A stretch of DNA of 64,000 nt from Tsuneonella sediminis (GTDB taxonomy: Bacteria; Pseudomonadota; Alphaproteobacteria; Sphingomonadales; Sphingomonadaceae): assembly GCF_051912845.1 (NCBI RefSeq), contig NZ_JBNCBU010000001.1:248001-312000 (forward strand). Reading direction: 5' to 3'. The notes beneath the pieces are model-generated. The model saw only the letters and a list, made by a program, of their open reading frames with translations, did not search any database and was not told the origin of the DNA. A program made the translations under genes and the position numbers. The first letter of the stretch is position 1, and each line of letters starts with the position of its first letter. Below, one piece after another: positions 44,867-54,961 of this stretch.

Positions 44867-45103
44867 ATGACCGAAGCGAAGAAGCAGTTGCTCCACCTCG
44901 TCATGGGGGGACGCGTGACGGACCCGATGACGCTGCAGTTCGAGAACCTGAAGGAAATCGACGTGGTCGGCGTCTTCCCCGATTACGCCAGTGCCCTCGA
45001 AGCCTGGCGCGGCGCGGCGCAACGCACCGTCGACGACGCAGAAATGAAGTACGTCATCGTCCACCTGCACAAGCTTTTCGACCCCGAGGCCGCGGGGAAA
45101 TAG
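44867..45103 (+). CDS. DUF4170 family protein
   Basis: A 78-residue soluble protein beginning TEAKKQLLHLVMGGRV and ending VIVHLHKLFDPEAAGK, with YASALEAWRGAAQRTVDDAE between. This reads as a DUF4170 protein, a short conserved alphaproteobacterial family of unknown function. The ATG at 44867 has AAGGA about 9 bases upstream. It has a terminator behind it and a convergent greA ahead, so it is a single-gene unit. Confidence 0.72.
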   Translation: MTEAKKQLLHLVMGGRVTDPMTLQFENLKEIDVVGVFPDYASALEAWRGAAQRTVDDAEMKYVIVHLHKLFDPEAAGK

Positions 45104-45259
45104 ACCGGACCGCCCTGGCCCGCTCCGCGGTGCGGGAGAAGTGTGCGGCAACCGCGCTGTCCCACACCCGCCACCGAGAAGCCTGCTGGACCAGGTTCCG
45201 TTCGATCGCCCTCCCCGCCGGACGGGGAGCACGGCTTGTACCCTCAAAGGGGGCTTGCC

Positions 45260-45736
45260 TTAGATGAACTCGATCTTTTCAACGAGGTAGAACTTGTCGC
45301 CCGAGGGAACGGTTACCTCGATCTCGTCGCCGACCTTCTTCGTGATCAGCGCGCGGCCCAGCGGCGAGTTGTAGCTGATCCGGCCTTTCTTGGCATCGGC
45401 CTCGGTCTGGCCGACGATCTGATACTTTACCGGCTTGTCGTCTTCGTCGAGCAGGGTGACCGTGGCGCCGAACACGATACGGTCGCCCGACAGGGTCGCC
45501 GGGTCGATTATCTGTGCGCGGCTGATCCGATCCTCGAGGTCCGAAATCTGCGCCTCGATCTGGCCCTGCCGCTCCTTGGCGGCATGGTACTCTGCATTCT
45601 CCGAAAGATCGCCGTGCGCGCGGGCTTCCTCGATCGCGTCGACGATTTTCGGCCGCTCGGCACGCAGGGCCTTGAGGTCGGCGGTGATCCGCTCGTAACC
45701 CTCGGCCAGCATCGGCACCTTTTCCATCGTAGCCAT
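45260..45736 (-). CDS. greA: Transcription elongation factor GreA
   Basis: Rescues backtracked RNA polymerase by stimulating transcript cleavage. The 158-residue size is standard. The N-terminal coiled coil has LKALRAERPKIVDAIEEARA, with HGDLSENAEYHAAKERQGQI carrying the conserved acidic tip, and the FKBP-like domain ends YNSPLGRALITKKVGDEIEV. The start is taken as ATG at 45736 with AGAG upstream; an ATG three codons in (45727) is possible. It lies 118 bases downstream of carB on the same strand. Confidence 0.97.
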   Translation of the reverse strand: MATMEKVPMLAEGYERITADLKALRAERPKIVDAIEEARAHGDLSENAEYHAAKERQGQIEAQISDLEDRISRAQIIDPATLSGDRIVFGATVTLLDEDDKPVKYQIVGQTEADAKKGRISYNSPLGRALITKKVGDEIEVTVPSGDKFYLVEKIEFI

Positions 45737-45854
45737 CCCGTTGCTCTTTCTCTTGTTCTCTGCCTTCGCGCCTATCGGGACAATTGTGGACCCTGCCGCT
45801 CGTTCAAACGGTTCGAAACGGGTCGCGATGTCGGGAAAGGCGCGTGTCGTTGTT

Positions 45855-48800
45855 TCAGCTGTAATAGGCCTGCAACGGGCGGACTTCAAGTTGGTCGGCT
45901 GAAACCTCGGTAATGGCGCGTGCGGCGGCGAGGCTGGCAGCTGCCGTGGTATAGTACGGCACGTGCGCCTCCAGGGCACTGGCGCGGATCGACTGGCTGT
46001 CCTGGAGCGACTGCCAGCCTTCGGTCGTGTTGAAGATCAGCGCCACTTCGCGGTCGATGATCCGGTCGACGATGTGTGGCTGTCCCTCGGCGACCTTGTT
46101 CACCCGCTCGACCGGCAGCCCGGCCTCGGCGAGGAAGCGCTGGGTGCCCCCGGTCGCGATCGCGGTGAAGCCATGCCCGATCAGGGCCTTTACCGCGGGC
46201 AGTATCGTCGCCTTGTCGCTGTCCTTGACGCTGACGAACAGCGTGCCCCCTTCCGGTAGCCGGTCGCCTGCACCGATCTGGCTCTTGAAGAACGCGGTTG
46301 CGAAATCGCGGTCGATGCCCATCACCTCGCCGGTGGATTTCATCTCCGGACTCAGCACCGGGTCGGCCCCCGGGAAGCGCGTGAAGGGGAAGACAGCTTC
46401 CTTTACCGCCATGTATTCGAGTTCGCGGCGGAACGGGGGGAAGTTCGACAACGGCTCGCCCGCCATTACCCTCGCCGCGATCTTGGCGACCGGTTGCCCG
46501 ATCGCCTTGGCGACGAAGGGCACCGTGCGGCTCGCGCGCGGGTTCACCTCGATAAGGTAGACTTCGCCGTCCTTGACCGCGAACTGGACGTTCATCAGCC
46601 CCTTCACCCCGAGCGCGAGGGCGAGCGCCTGGGCCTGGCGCTCCATCTCGGCGACGATCTCGGGGGACAGCGAATACGGCGGCAGGGTGCAGGCGCTGTC
46701 GCCCGAATGGACGCCGGCCTCCTCGATGTGCTGCATCACGCCGGCGATGCGGACCTCGGTACCGTCGCTCAGCGCGTCGACATCGCATTCGATCGCGTCG
46801 CGCAGGTACTGGTCGACGAGCACCGGGCTGTCGCCGCTGACCTGCACTGCAGTCGCGATGTAATCGTCGAGCTGCGCCTCGCTGTCGACGATCTCCATCG
46901 CGCGCCCGCCCAGAACGTAGCTGGGGCGCAGCAGTACGGGGTAACCGATGCGATTGGCCCACGCGGCCGCCTCGTCGCGGCTGCGCGCGATACCGTTCTG
47001 CGGCTGCTTCAGCTTGAGCTTGTTGACGAGGCGCGCGAACCGTTCGCGGTCCTCGGCAAGGTCGATCGCATCGGGGCTGGTGCCGAGGATGGGGATGCCC
47101 TCGTCCTCCAGCGCCTGGGCCAGCTTCAACGGGGTCTGCCCGCCGAACTGCACGATCACGCCGACCACCTCGCCACGGCTCATCTCGACGCGCAGGATTT
47201 CGAGAACGTCCTCGGCAGTCAGCGGCTCGAAATAGAGCCGGTCGCTGGTGTCGTAGTCGGTGCTCACCGTCTCCGGGTTGCAGTTCACCATGATCGTCTC
47301 GTAGCCGGCCTCGCTGAGCGCGAAGCAAGCGTGGACGCAGCAGTAATCGAACTCGATGCCCTGCCCGATCCGGTTCGGGCCGCCGCCGAGAATGACGATC
47401 TTCTTGCGGTCGGACGGCATTGCCTCGTCCTCCGGCTCGCCAAAGCTCGGGGCTTCGTACGTGGAGTACATATAGGGCGTAATCGCCTCGAATTCGGCGG
47501 CGCAGCTGTCGATGCGCTTGAACACCGGAAACACGCCGAGCTTTCGGCGAAGGTCGCGCACTTCCTGTTCGCTTGTTGCGCCCGCCATCGCGCGCAGCGT
47601 GTCGTGGAGCAGCCCGGAACGCTTGGCCTGGGTTTCGCCCAGTCCTCCCGCGACGCCGACCGAGCGTACCGCCAGCGTGGCAAGGCGCTTGTCGGAAAAG
47701 CCCATGGCCTTCAGCCGCCGCATTTCCTGCGCGTCGCGCGGGAGACCGTTGTGGCCGATCATCTGTTCTTCGTAGACGATGCACTCGATCTGGCGCAGGA
47801 ACCACGGGTCGTAACCGGTGATCCGGGCGATTTCCTCAAGCTCGATGCCCTCGCGGAAGGCCTGCGCGACCTTCAGCAGCCGGTCGGGCGTGCGGCGGGC
47901 GAGCGAGGCGGTGATTTCCTCGCGGCTCGCGCCTTCCAACTCAACCACGCGGTTGAATCCGTCGAGCCCGGTTTCGAGCCCGCGGAGCGCTTTCTGCACG
48001 CTTTCCTGGAAGTTGCGGCCAATCGCCATGACCTCGCCCACCGACTTCATCGCGGTGGCAAGCTCGGGCCTGGCGCCCTTGAATTTTTCGAACGCGAAGC
48101 GGGGGATCTTGGTGACGACGTAGTCGATCGTCGGCTCGAAGCTCGCCGGCGTGGCGCCGGTGATCTCGTTGGTGATCTCGTCGAGCGTGTAGCCCACGGC
48201 AAGCTTGGCCGCCACCCGCGCGATGGGGAAGCCGGTGGCCTTTGACGCCAGCGCCGAAGAGCGTGAGACGCGCGGGTTCATCTCGATGACGATGAGCCGC
48301 CCGTCCTTCGGATTGACTGCGAACTGTACGTTCGAACCGCCTGTTTCCACGCCGATTTCACGCAGCACCGCGATGCTCGCCGAGCGCATGATCTGGTATT
48401 CCTTGTCGGTCAGCGTCAGCGCCGGGGCGACGGTGATGGAATCCCCCGTGTGGACGCCCATGGGGTCGACGTTCTCGATCGCGCAGATGATGATGGCGTT
48501 GTCGTTCCGGTCGCGGACGACTTCCATCTCGTATTCCTTCCAGCCGAGCAGCGATTCCTCGATGAGGACCTCGGTGGTCGGGCTGGCGTCGAGACCCTCG
48601 CGGACGATCTTCTCGAACTCGGCTCTGTTATAGGCGATGCCGCCGCCGGTGCCGCCAAGCGTGAAGCTGGGCCGGATGATCGAAGGCAGTCCGGTTCTTT
48701 CAAGGATTGCAAAGGCTTGATCGACGGTGTTGGCAACGCCGCTGCGCGCGCTCTCAAGGCCGATCTTGTCCATCGCCTCGCGGAAGCGCTGGCGGTTCTC

Positions 48801-49178
48801 TGCCTTGTCGATCGCGTCGGCATCGGCGCCGATCATCTGCACGCCCAATCGGTCGAGCGTGCCGTCGTTGAACAGCGCGAGCGCCGTGTTGAGCGCGGTC
48901 TGCCCGCCCATCGTCGGCAGCAGCGCATCGGGCCGCTCCTTCTCGATGATCTTGGCGACGATCGCGGGCGTGATCGGCTCGACATAGGTCGCGTCGGCGA
49001 ACTCGGGATCGGTCATGATCGTGGCGGGGTTGGAGTTGACCAGGATCACCCGGTACCCCTCCTCCTTCAGCGCCTTGATCGCCTGCGTGCCCGAATAATC
49101 GAACTCGCACGCCTGCCCGATGACGATCGGCCCGGCACCAATGACGAGGATCGAGGAGATGTCAGTGCGTTTGGGCAT
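45855..49178 (-). CDS. carB: Carbamoyl-phosphate synthase large subunit
   Basis: Makes carbamoyl phosphate for arginine and pyrimidine synthesis. The 1107-residue protein has the duplicated ATP-grasp architecture: first half ILVIGAGPIVIGQACEFDYS and FVAKATGFPIARVAAKLA-like text (LASKATGFPIARVAAKLAVG), second half KIVILGGGPNRIGQGIEFDY, and a C-terminal MGS-like allosteric domain (GGTQRFLAEAGLPVERVNKV). It overlaps carA by one base. It is a little longer than the E. coli protein (1073). Its 583-codon antisense open frame is a GC-rich shadow. Confidence 0.98.
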   Translation of the reverse strand: MPKRTDISSILVIGAGPIVIGQACEFDYSGTQAIKALKEEGYRVILVNSNPATIMTDPEFADATYVEPITPAIVAKIIEKERPDALLPTMGGQTALNTALALFNDGTLDRLGVQMIGADADAIDKAENRQRFREAMDKIGLESARSGVANTVDQAFAILERTGLPSIIRPSFTLGGTGGGIAYNRAEFEKIVREGLDASPTTEVLIEESLLGWKEYEMEVVRDRNDNAIIICAIENVDPMGVHTGDSITVAPALTLTDKEYQIMRSASIAVLREIGVETGGSNVQFAVNPKDGRLIVIEMNPRVSRSSALASKATGFPIARVAAKLAVGYTLDEITNEITGATPASFEPTIDYVVTKIPRFAFEKFKGARPELATAMKSVGEVMAIGRNFQESVQKALRGLETGLDGFNRVVELEGASREEITASLARRTPDRLLKVAQAFREGIELEEIARITGYDPWFLRQIECIVYEEQMIGHNGLPRDAQEMRRLKAMGFSDKRLATLAVRSVGVAGGLGETQAKRSGLLHDTLRAMAGATSEQEVRDLRRKLGVFPVFKRIDSCAAEFEAITPYMYSTYEAPSFGEPEDEAMPSDRKKIVILGGGPNRIGQGIEFDYCCVHACFALSEAGYETIMVNCNPETVSTDYDTSDRLYFEPLTAEDVLEILRVEMSRGEVVGVIVQFGGQTPLKLAQALEDEGIPILGTSPDAIDLAEDRERFARLVNKLKLKQPQNGIARSRDEAAAWANRIGYPVLLRPSYVLGGRAMEIVDSEAQLDDYIATAVQVSGDSPVLVDQYLRDAIECDVDALSDGTEVRIAGVMQHIEEAGVHSGDSACTLPPYSLSPEIVAEMERQAQALALALGVKGLMNVQFAVKDGEVYLIEVNPRASRTVPFVAKAIGQPVAKIAARVMAGEPLSNFPPFRRELEYMAVKEAVFPFTRFPGADPVLSPEMKSTGEVMGIDRDFATAFFKSQIGAGDRLPEGGTLFVSVKDSDKATILPAVKALIGHGFTAIATGGTQRFLAEAGLPVERVNKVAEGQPHIVDRIIDREVALIFNTTEGWQSLQDSQSIRASALEAHVPYYTTAAASLAAARAITEVSADQLEVRPLQAYYS

Positions 49179-50341
49179 TATCCGAGCATCCCAACGAATT
49201 TTTCAAAGAGGTAGAAACTGTCCTGCGGCCCTGGGCTGGCCTCGGGGTGATACTGCACCCCGAACGCCTTCTTGCCCTTGATCGCGATGCCGCAGTTGCT
49301 GCCGTCGAAGAGGCTGACGTGGGTTTCCTCGACGCCGTCGGGAAGCGCTGTGTTGTCGACCGCGAAGCCGTGGTTCATCGAGGTGATCTCGACCACCCCG
49401 TCTTCCAGCCGCTTGACCGGGTGGTTCGCGCCGCGATGGCCCTGGTGCATCTTGCTCGTGGTCGCGCCCGCGGCGAGGCCGAGCATCTGGTGGCCGAGGC
49501 AGATGCCGAACACCGGCACGTCCTTGTCGAGCAGCGCCCTGATTGTCGGCACCGCGTATTCCCCGGTCGCCGCCGGATCGCCCGGGCCGTTTGAGAGGAA
49601 CACGCCGTCGGGCGAGAGCGCCTCGATTTCCTCCAGCGAGGTCTTGGCCGGCACCACCGTCACCCGCGCACCCGCCTTCACGAGGTTGCGGAAAATGTTG
49701 TCCTTTGCGCCGTAGTCGATGGCCACGACGTGCGGCTTGCCGGCGCCCTCAGCCTCGGCATAGCCCTTGCCGAGCTCCCAGTAGCCGCCGCCCCAGTCCT
49801 CCTGCGCCTCGCGGCTGACGCGCGTGGCGAGGTCCATGCCCTCGAGGCCCGGCCATTCCTGCGCGCGCTGGATCAGCTTTTTCAGGTCGAACTTGCCCTT
49901 GGGATGGTGCGCGATCACCGCGTTGGGCGCGCCCTTGAGCCGGATGCGGCGGGTCAGCGCGCGGGTGTCGATGCCTGACAGGCCGATCTTGCCCTTCGCC
50001 GCCATCCACTCGGTGAACTGCTGCTGGCTGCGGAAGTTGCTGCTAGCCGTCACCTCCTCGCGCACCACGCAGCCGACCGCTCCTTCGACCTGGCTCTCGA
50101 TATCCTCGGCATTCGCGCCGACGTTGCCGATATGCGGGAAAGTGAAGGTGACGATCTGCGCCGCGTAGGAGGGGTCGGTCATCACCTCCTGGTAGCCGGT
50201 CATGGCGGTGTTGAAGCAGACTTCGCCTACCGCCTCGCCGGTGGCGCCGAAGCCGTGGCCCCAGATCGCCGTGCCATCGGCCAGGACAAGCACGCCGGTC
50301 GCCCCCTCGGGTTGCGCAGGCGTGTTGGCGGGGACGGCCAT
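49178..50341 (-). CDS. carA: Carbamoyl-phosphate synthase small (glutaminase) subunit
   Basis: Supplies ammonia from glutamine to CarB. The 387-residue protein has the N-terminal CarA domain (LADGTAIWGHGFGATGEAVG, VCFNTAMTGYQEVMTDPSYA) and a class I glutamine amidotransferase domain with the nucleophile Cys in VFGICLGHQMLGLA and the His/Glu pair in VQYHPEASPGPQDS. Its stop (TAA) shares a base with the carB ATG. The 124-base gap upstream faces divergent yqeY and should hold both promoters. Confidence 0.98.
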   Translation of the reverse strand: MAVPANTPAQPEGATGVLVLADGTAIWGHGFGATGEAVGEVCFNTAMTGYQEVMTDPSYAAQIVTFTFPHIGNVGANAEDIESQVEGAVGCVVREEVTASSNFRSQQQFTEWMAAKGKIGLSGIDTRALTRRIRLKGAPNAVIAHHPKGKFDLKKLIQRAQEWPGLEGMDLATRVSREAQEDWGGGYWELGKGYAEAEGAGKPHVVAIDYGAKDNIFRNLVKAGARVTVVPAKTSLEEIEALSPDGVFLSNGPGDPAATGEYAVPTIRALLDKDVPVFGICLGHQMLGLAAGATTSKMHQGHRGANHPVKRLEDGVVEITSMNHGFAVDNTALPDGVEETHVSLFDGSNCGIAIKGKKAFGVQYHPEASPGPQDSFYLFEKFVGMLG

Positions 50342-50465
50342 GGGGCTCTCCGAGTCAGGGGTTTTCCGGCGATGTCGCTAAGTCCCAGCCGCTAGGCCCG
50401 GTTCCCTGCCCCGTCAACCCGCGCTAGGGGCGCTTTTTGCACATCCCGACGAAGGCATACGAATT

Positions 50466-50918
50466 ATGATCCGCGATACTATCAAGCAGGCCCAGATCGA
50501 CGCGATGAAGGGCGGCGACAAGGAACGCCTTGCCGCGGTGCGCCTGATTCTCGCCAGGCTGAAGGACCGCGACATCGAGCTGCGGACCGCGAGCCAGAAG
50601 CCCGAGGACGACGCGCTCGTCATCGAGACCCTCCAGAAGATGGCCAAGCAGCGCCGCGAGTCGATCACGATGTACGTCGATGGCGGCCGCGAGGAACTCG
50701 CCGAGCAGGAGCGAAAGGAGCTCAAGGTCATCGAGGAGTTTCTCCCCCGCCAGATGTCGGAGGACGAGACCCGCGCGGCGATCGAGGCGACCAAGAGCGA
50801 ACTGGGCGCGGAATCGGTCAAGGACATGGGCCGCGTGATGGCCGAACTGAAGGCCCGCCACGGGACCGTGCTCGACATGGCCGCCGCGAGCCGGCTTGTG
50901 AAGGAATCGCTGTCCTGA
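50466..50918 (+). CDS. GatB/YqeY domain protein
   Basis: A 150-residue helical protein matching the YqeY family, which resembles the C-terminal tRNA-binding tail of GatB: IRDTIKQAQIDAMKGGDKER, LRLILARLKDRDIELR-like text (AVRLILARLKDRDIELRTA), QEKERKELKVIEEFLPRQMS-like text and MGRVMAELKARHGTVLDMAA. A role in tRNA-linked quality control is assumed for the family. It lies 41 bases ahead of dnaG, as commonly seen where yqeY, dnaG and rpoD run together. Confidence 0.93.
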   Translation: MIRDTIKQAQIDAMKGGDKERLAAVRLILARLKDRDIELRTASQKPEDDALVIETLQKMAKQRRESITMYVDGGREELAEQERKELKVIEEFLPRQMSEDETRAAIEATKSELGAESVKDMGRVMAELKARHGTVLDMAAASRLVKESLS

Positions 50919-50959
50919 CCCGCTTGCATCGAAAGGCGATTCGCCCGCATTGAAGGCGC

Positions 50960-52849
50960 ATGGCGCTTTCCCCGCAATGGCTCGACGAACTGCGCGCGCG
51001 GGTCACGCTGTCGGGCGTGGTGATGCGCACGACCAAGCTTGTTCGCGCCGGGCGCGAGTGGAAGGCGTGCTGCCCGTTTCACGACGAGAAGACGCCGAGC
51101 TTCACTGTTAGCGACGAAAAGGGCTTCTACCACTGCTTTGGCTGCGGGGCGCATGGCGACGTCATCCGCTGGATGACCGACCAGCGCGGCCTCTCCTTCA
51201 TGGACGCGGTGAAGGAGCTTGCGGCCGAAGCCGGGATGGAGGTTCCCGCCCCCGACCCGCGCGCCGCGCAGGCCGCCGAGCAGCGCGCCGGGCTGCACGA
51301 CGTGACCCAGGCCGCGCAGGATTTCTACCGCGCCAGCCTCGACACGCCTGCCGCGGCGAAGGCACGCGCCTACCTCCATTCGCGCGGGTTCGATGCGCAC
51401 ACCAACGAGCGCTTCGGCTTCGGATACGCACCTGCCGACCGACAGGCGTTGAAGGCCGCTCTCAACCAGTTTGACGAGCCGATGCTGGTCGAGGCGGGCC
51501 TACGCATCGCGGTCGACGACAAGCCGCCCTACGACCGCTTCCGCGACCGGCTGACGATGCCGATTCACGACGCGCGCGGCCGGGTGATCGGATTTGCGGC
51601 GCGCATTCTCGACGCGGACAAGAAGGACGCGCCAAAGTACATCAATTCCCCCGACACGCCGCTGTTCGACAAGGGCCGCACGCTGTTCAACCTCCACCGC
51701 GCCGGCCCGGCCTCGCGCAAGACGGGTCGGATGGTGGTGGTCGAGGGGCAGATGGACGTTGTCGCGATGGCGGCCGCAGGGTTCGGGGACGCGGTCGCGC
51801 CGATGGGCACCGCGCTCACCGAGCGCCAACTCGAAATGCTCTGGCGCCTCGTCGACGCGCCGATCCTGTGCTTCGACGGCGACAGCGCGGGGCAGCGGGC
51901 GGCGATGCGCGCGATCGGCCGGGCGCTGCCAATGCTCGCGCCGGGCAAAACGCTGTCGATCGTCCGGCTGCCGGCGGGCCTCGACCCTGACGACCTGCTC
52001 AAGCGGCAGGGCGCCGCCGCGATGGAGGCGCTCCTCGCCGATCCCGCCAGCCTGATCGACACCTTGTGGGAATTCGAGAAGGCGGCCGCTCCCTTGCGCA
52101 CGCCCGAGGACAAGGCCGGCCTGAAGGCGCGACTGATCGCCCATTGCGACGCGATCCAGCACCCGGACATTCGTTCGCTCTACAGGCGCGAACTGCTCGA
52201 GAGGTTTTCCGCCTTCGCCTACCCGCCCCGCCCGCCCCGCGAACGGCGCGAATGGAAAGGCGGCGTCGCCCGGCCCGCCTCGCCACCGCTGTCGCCGGAA
52301 TCCGCGGGACGCCTGCGAAAGGCGGCAAGCGGGGCGGGCCGCGATGCGCTGGCGAGCGCAGTGGTGGCCGGATTGCTGCGGTTTCCCGACCAGATCCTCG
52401 TCCACGCCGAGCCGCTGGGCCGGTACGCCGCACGCGACGGGCGCAGCGGCCCGGCCTTCGAATCACTCATCGAGGCCGCCGAGATGCTTGAACCCGATGA
52501 AAACGCGCCCATATCGCCGCCACAGGGTTTCGCCCCGCCGCCGGACAACAGCCGCTTTGCCTTCCTCGACGAGGGCGCCGATCCGCGAGCTGCGCGCGAG
52601 GACCTGGCCGAAGCCGTTTCGTTGCTGGTCGAACGGCCCGCGCTGGAAGCCGCCCTGGCGGCTGCCACCGCGCGCTTCGAGACCGATCCCGAGGCCGCTT
52701 TCGCCGAGCAGCAGCGCCTGCTCAAACGAAAGCTGGCATTCGAGAAACGATTGGGGCTAATGGCGACGCGCAGGGCCGCAAGCGCAGCCCATCCGGATTC
52801 AGACTCTCCGCCGGCGCCGTCCGGCGCCGCGGACGAGGACAGCGAATGA
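50960..52849 (+). CDS. dnaG: DNA primase
   Basis: Makes RNA primers for replication. The 629-residue protein has the N-terminal CHC2 zinc ribbon (WKACCPFHDEKTPSF, GFYHCFGCGAHGDV), the TOPRIM catalytic core (MVVVEGQMDVVAMAAAGFG, LCFDGDSAGQRAAMRAIG) and a helicase-binding C-terminal region that begins after a Pro-rich linker. Its stop overlaps the rpoD ATG (ATGA). With yqeY and rpoD it forms the macromolecular-synthesis type cluster that links priming, transcription and translation-related functions. Confidence 0.97.
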   Translation: MALSPQWLDELRARVTLSGVVMRTTKLVRAGREWKACCPFHDEKTPSFTVSDEKGFYHCFGCGAHGDVIRWMTDQRGLSFMDAVKELAAEAGMEVPAPDPRAAQAAEQRAGLHDVTQAAQDFYRASLDTPAAAKARAYLHSRGFDAHTNERFGFGYAPADRQALKAALNQFDEPMLVEAGLRIAVDDKPPYDRFRDRLTMPIHDARGRVIGFAARILDADKKDAPKYINSPDTPLFDKGRTLFNLHRAGPASRKTGRMVVVEGQMDVVAMAAAGFGDAVAPMGTALTERQLEMLWRLVDAPILCFDGDSAGQRAAMRAIGRALPMLAPGKTLSIVRLPAGLDPDDLLKRQGAAAMEALLADPASLIDTLWEFEKAAAPLRTPEDKAGLKARLIAHCDAIQHPDIRSLYRRELLERFSAFAYPPRPPRERREWKGGVARPASPPLSPESAGRLRKAASGAGRDALASAVVAGLLRFPDQILVHAEPLGRYAARDGRSGPAFESLIEAAEMLEPDENAPISPPQGFAPPPDNSRFAFLDEGADPRAAREDLAEAVSLLVERPALEAALAAATARFETDPEAAFAEQQRLLKRKLAFEKRLGLMATRRAASAAHPDSDSPPAPSGAADEDSE

Positions 52850-54903
52850 CACGAGACGAGATGGCGACCCAGGAAGACACCGACTCCAAGGACGATGCAC
52901 CGCTCATCGACCTCAACGAAGCGACGATCAAGAAGCTGATTACCAAGGCCAAGCGCCGGGGCTACGTCACCGTGGACGAGCTCAACGAGGCGCTGCCGCA
53001 GGACGAGCTGTCGAGCGAGCAGATCGAGGACGTGATGTCCGCGATCAGCGAGATGGGCGTCAACATCGTCGAGAAGGACGAGGACGCCGAGGACGAAGGC
53101 GACTCCGAGGAGGAAGTCGACGAGATCGGCACCGACGACGACGGCGACGACGACGGCACGCCCAACAAGCCGTCCAAGCCTGCGGCCGCCGCGAAGAAGA
53201 AGGAAACGGTCGAGCGTACCGACGACCCGGTGCGCATGTACCTGCGCGAAATGGGCGCGGTCGAGCTGCTCAGCCGCGAGGGTGAGATCGCCATCGCCAA
53301 GCGCATCGAGGCAGGCCGCGACATGATGATCATGGGCCTGTGCGAAAGCCCGATCACCTTCCACGCGATCATCCTGTGGTCCGAAGCGCTCAACAACGAG
53401 GAAATGCAGCTGCGCGAGATACTCGATCTCGACGCGATGTTGTCGAAGGAACCGCCGGTCGACAAGATGACCGACGACGCCGACGACGATGACGACGGCG
53501 AGATCTCGGAAGAGACTGCCGGCCCCACCTACAAGGAAGACGAGGAAGAGGACGAAGAGGAGGAAACCTCCGGCGAGGACGACGAGGACGGCGAAGGCAC
53601 CTCGCGCCGCCGCGAGGAGGAAGAGGAAGAGGACAACACCCTGTCCCTCGCCCAGATGGAGGCCGCGCTGAAGCCCGAGGCGCTCGAGACTTTCGCGCGC
53701 ATCACCGACCTGTTCAAGAAGTTCGAGAAGCTACAGGCCGAGCGGGTCGAGGTTCTCGGCCGGGGCGAAGAGTTCCCCAAGGCCAAGGAAAAGAAATACG
53801 AGGAACTGCGCGAGCAGCTCACCGCCGAGGTCGAGAGCGTGCAGTTCCACGCGACCAAGATCGAGTTCCTGGTCGACAACCTCTACGCTTTCAATCGCCG
53901 CCTGACCGCGCTGGGCGGGCAGATGCTGCGTCTTGCGGAGCGTCACAAGGTCAAGCGCGCCGACTTCCTCAACGTCTATATCGGCAACGAGCTCGACGAC
54001 AGCTGGCTGGCCGAGAACGCGAAGAAGGATAAGAAGTGGGCCGCCTTCGCTGAGAAGGAAGCCGACGCGGTCGAGCGCATCCGAGCCGAGATCGCCGACA
54101 TCGCCAGCGCCACGGGCATGTCGCTGCCCGAATTCCGCAGGATCGTGAACATGGTCCAGAAGGGCGAGCGCGAGGCGCGCATCGCCAAGAAGGAAATGGT
54201 CGAAGCGAACCTGCGTCTCGTGATCAGCATTGCCAAGAAGTATACCAACCGGGGCCTGCAATTCCTTGATCTCATTCAGGAAGGCAACATCGGCCTGATG
54301 AAGGCGGTCGACAAGTTCGAGTATCGCCGGGGCTACAAGTTCAGCACCTATGCCACGTGGTGGATTCGCCAGGCGATCACCCGTTCGATTGCTGACCAGG
54401 CGCGCACGATCCGCATCCCGGTCCACATGATCGAGACGATCAACAAGCTCGTGCGCACGAGCCGCCAGTTCCTCCACGAGCAGGGCCGCGAGCCGACGCC
54501 CGAGGAGATGGCGGAACGCCTGTCGATGCCGCTCGAGAAGGTCCGCAAGGTGATGAAGATCGCCAAGGAGCCGATCAGCCTCGAGACGCCGATCGGCGAC
54601 GAGGAGGATTCCCACCTTGGCGACTTCATTGAGGACAAGAACGCGGTCATCCCGGTCGATGCGGCGATTCAGTCGAACCTCAAGGAAACGGTCACCCGCG
54701 TCCTCGCGAGCCTGACCCCGCGTGAGGAGCGCGTCCTGCGGATGCGGTTCGGTATCGGCATGAACACCGACCACACGCTCGAGGAAGTCGGCCAGCAGTT
54801 CTCGGTCACCCGCGAACGCATTCGCCAGATCGAAGCCAAGGCGCTGAGGAAGCTCAAGCACCCGAGCCGGTCGCGCAAGATGCGCTCTTTCCTCGACCAG
54901 TAA
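52846..54903 (+). CDS. rpoD: RNA polymerase sigma factor RpoD (sigma-70)
   Basis: Principal sigma factor, 685 residues. Region 1.1 begins TIKKLITKAKRRGYVTVDEL. Region 1.2 includes DPVRMYLREMGAVELLSREG. A large acidic non-conserved region (runs of Asp/Glu near residues 200-260) follows. Region 2 has NLRLVISIAKKYTNRGLQFL and KFSTYATWWIRQAITRSIAD. Region 4 carries the -35-binding helix-turn-helix FSVTRERIRQIEAKALRKLK. The ATG at 52846 overlaps the dnaG stop; a second ATG six codons in (52861) is possible. A terminator follows the stop. Confidence 0.98.
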   Translation: MTRDEMATQEDTDSKDDAPLIDLNEATIKKLITKAKRRGYVTVDELNEALPQDELSSEQIEDVMSAISEMGVNIVEKDEDAEDEGDSEEEVDEIGTDDDGDDDGTPNKPSKPAAAAKKKETVERTDDPVRMYLREMGAVELLSREGEIAIAKRIEAGRDMMIMGLCESPITFHAIILWSEALNNEEMQLREILDLDAMLSKEPPVDKMTDDADDDDDGEISEETAGPTYKEDEEEDEEEETSGEDDEDGEGTSRRREEEEEEDNTLSLAQMEAALKPEALETFARITDLFKKFEKLQAERVEVLGRGEEFPKAKEKKYEELREQLTAEVESVQFHATKIEFLVDNLYAFNRRLTALGGQMLRLAERHKVKRADFLNVYIGNELDDSWLAENAKKDKKWAAFAEKEADAVERIRAEIADIASATGMSLPEFRRIVNMVQKGEREARIAKKEMVEANLRLVISIAKKYTNRGLQFLDLIQEGNIGLMKAVDKFEYRRGYKFSTYATWWIRQAITRSIADQARTIRIPVHMIETINKLVRTSRQFLHEQGREPTPEEMAERLSMPLEKVRKVMKIAKEPISLETPIGDEEDSHLGDFIEDKNAVIPVDAAIQSNLKETVTRVLASLTPREERVLRMRFGIGMNTDHTLEEVGQQFSVTRERIRQIEAKALRKLKHPSRSRKMRSFLDQ

Positions 54904-54919
54904 CGTCGAAAGCCGGGCA

Positions 54920-54948
54920 AAGGGGGTCGCGCGAATCGGCCCCCTTCC
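54920..54948 (+). terminator. Terminator hairpin after rpoD
   Basis: Arms AAGGGGGTC and GGCCCCCTT (54920-54928 and 54938-54946, one T-G wobble) with a nine-base loop lie 17 bases after the rpoD stop, before rpiB. Only TT follows the stem directly, so strength is uncertain. Confidence 0.6.
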
Positions 54949-54961
54949 CTATGTGGCCCGC

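Noticed and set aside
45211..45229. Hairpin with 7-base arms between the DUF4170 gene and greA
   Set aside because: It has no T run on either strand, so it was not called a terminator.
46494..48245. 583-codon open frame on the plus strand opposite carB
   Set aside because: It is antisense to conserved carB sequence and has a shadow-like composition with no motif.
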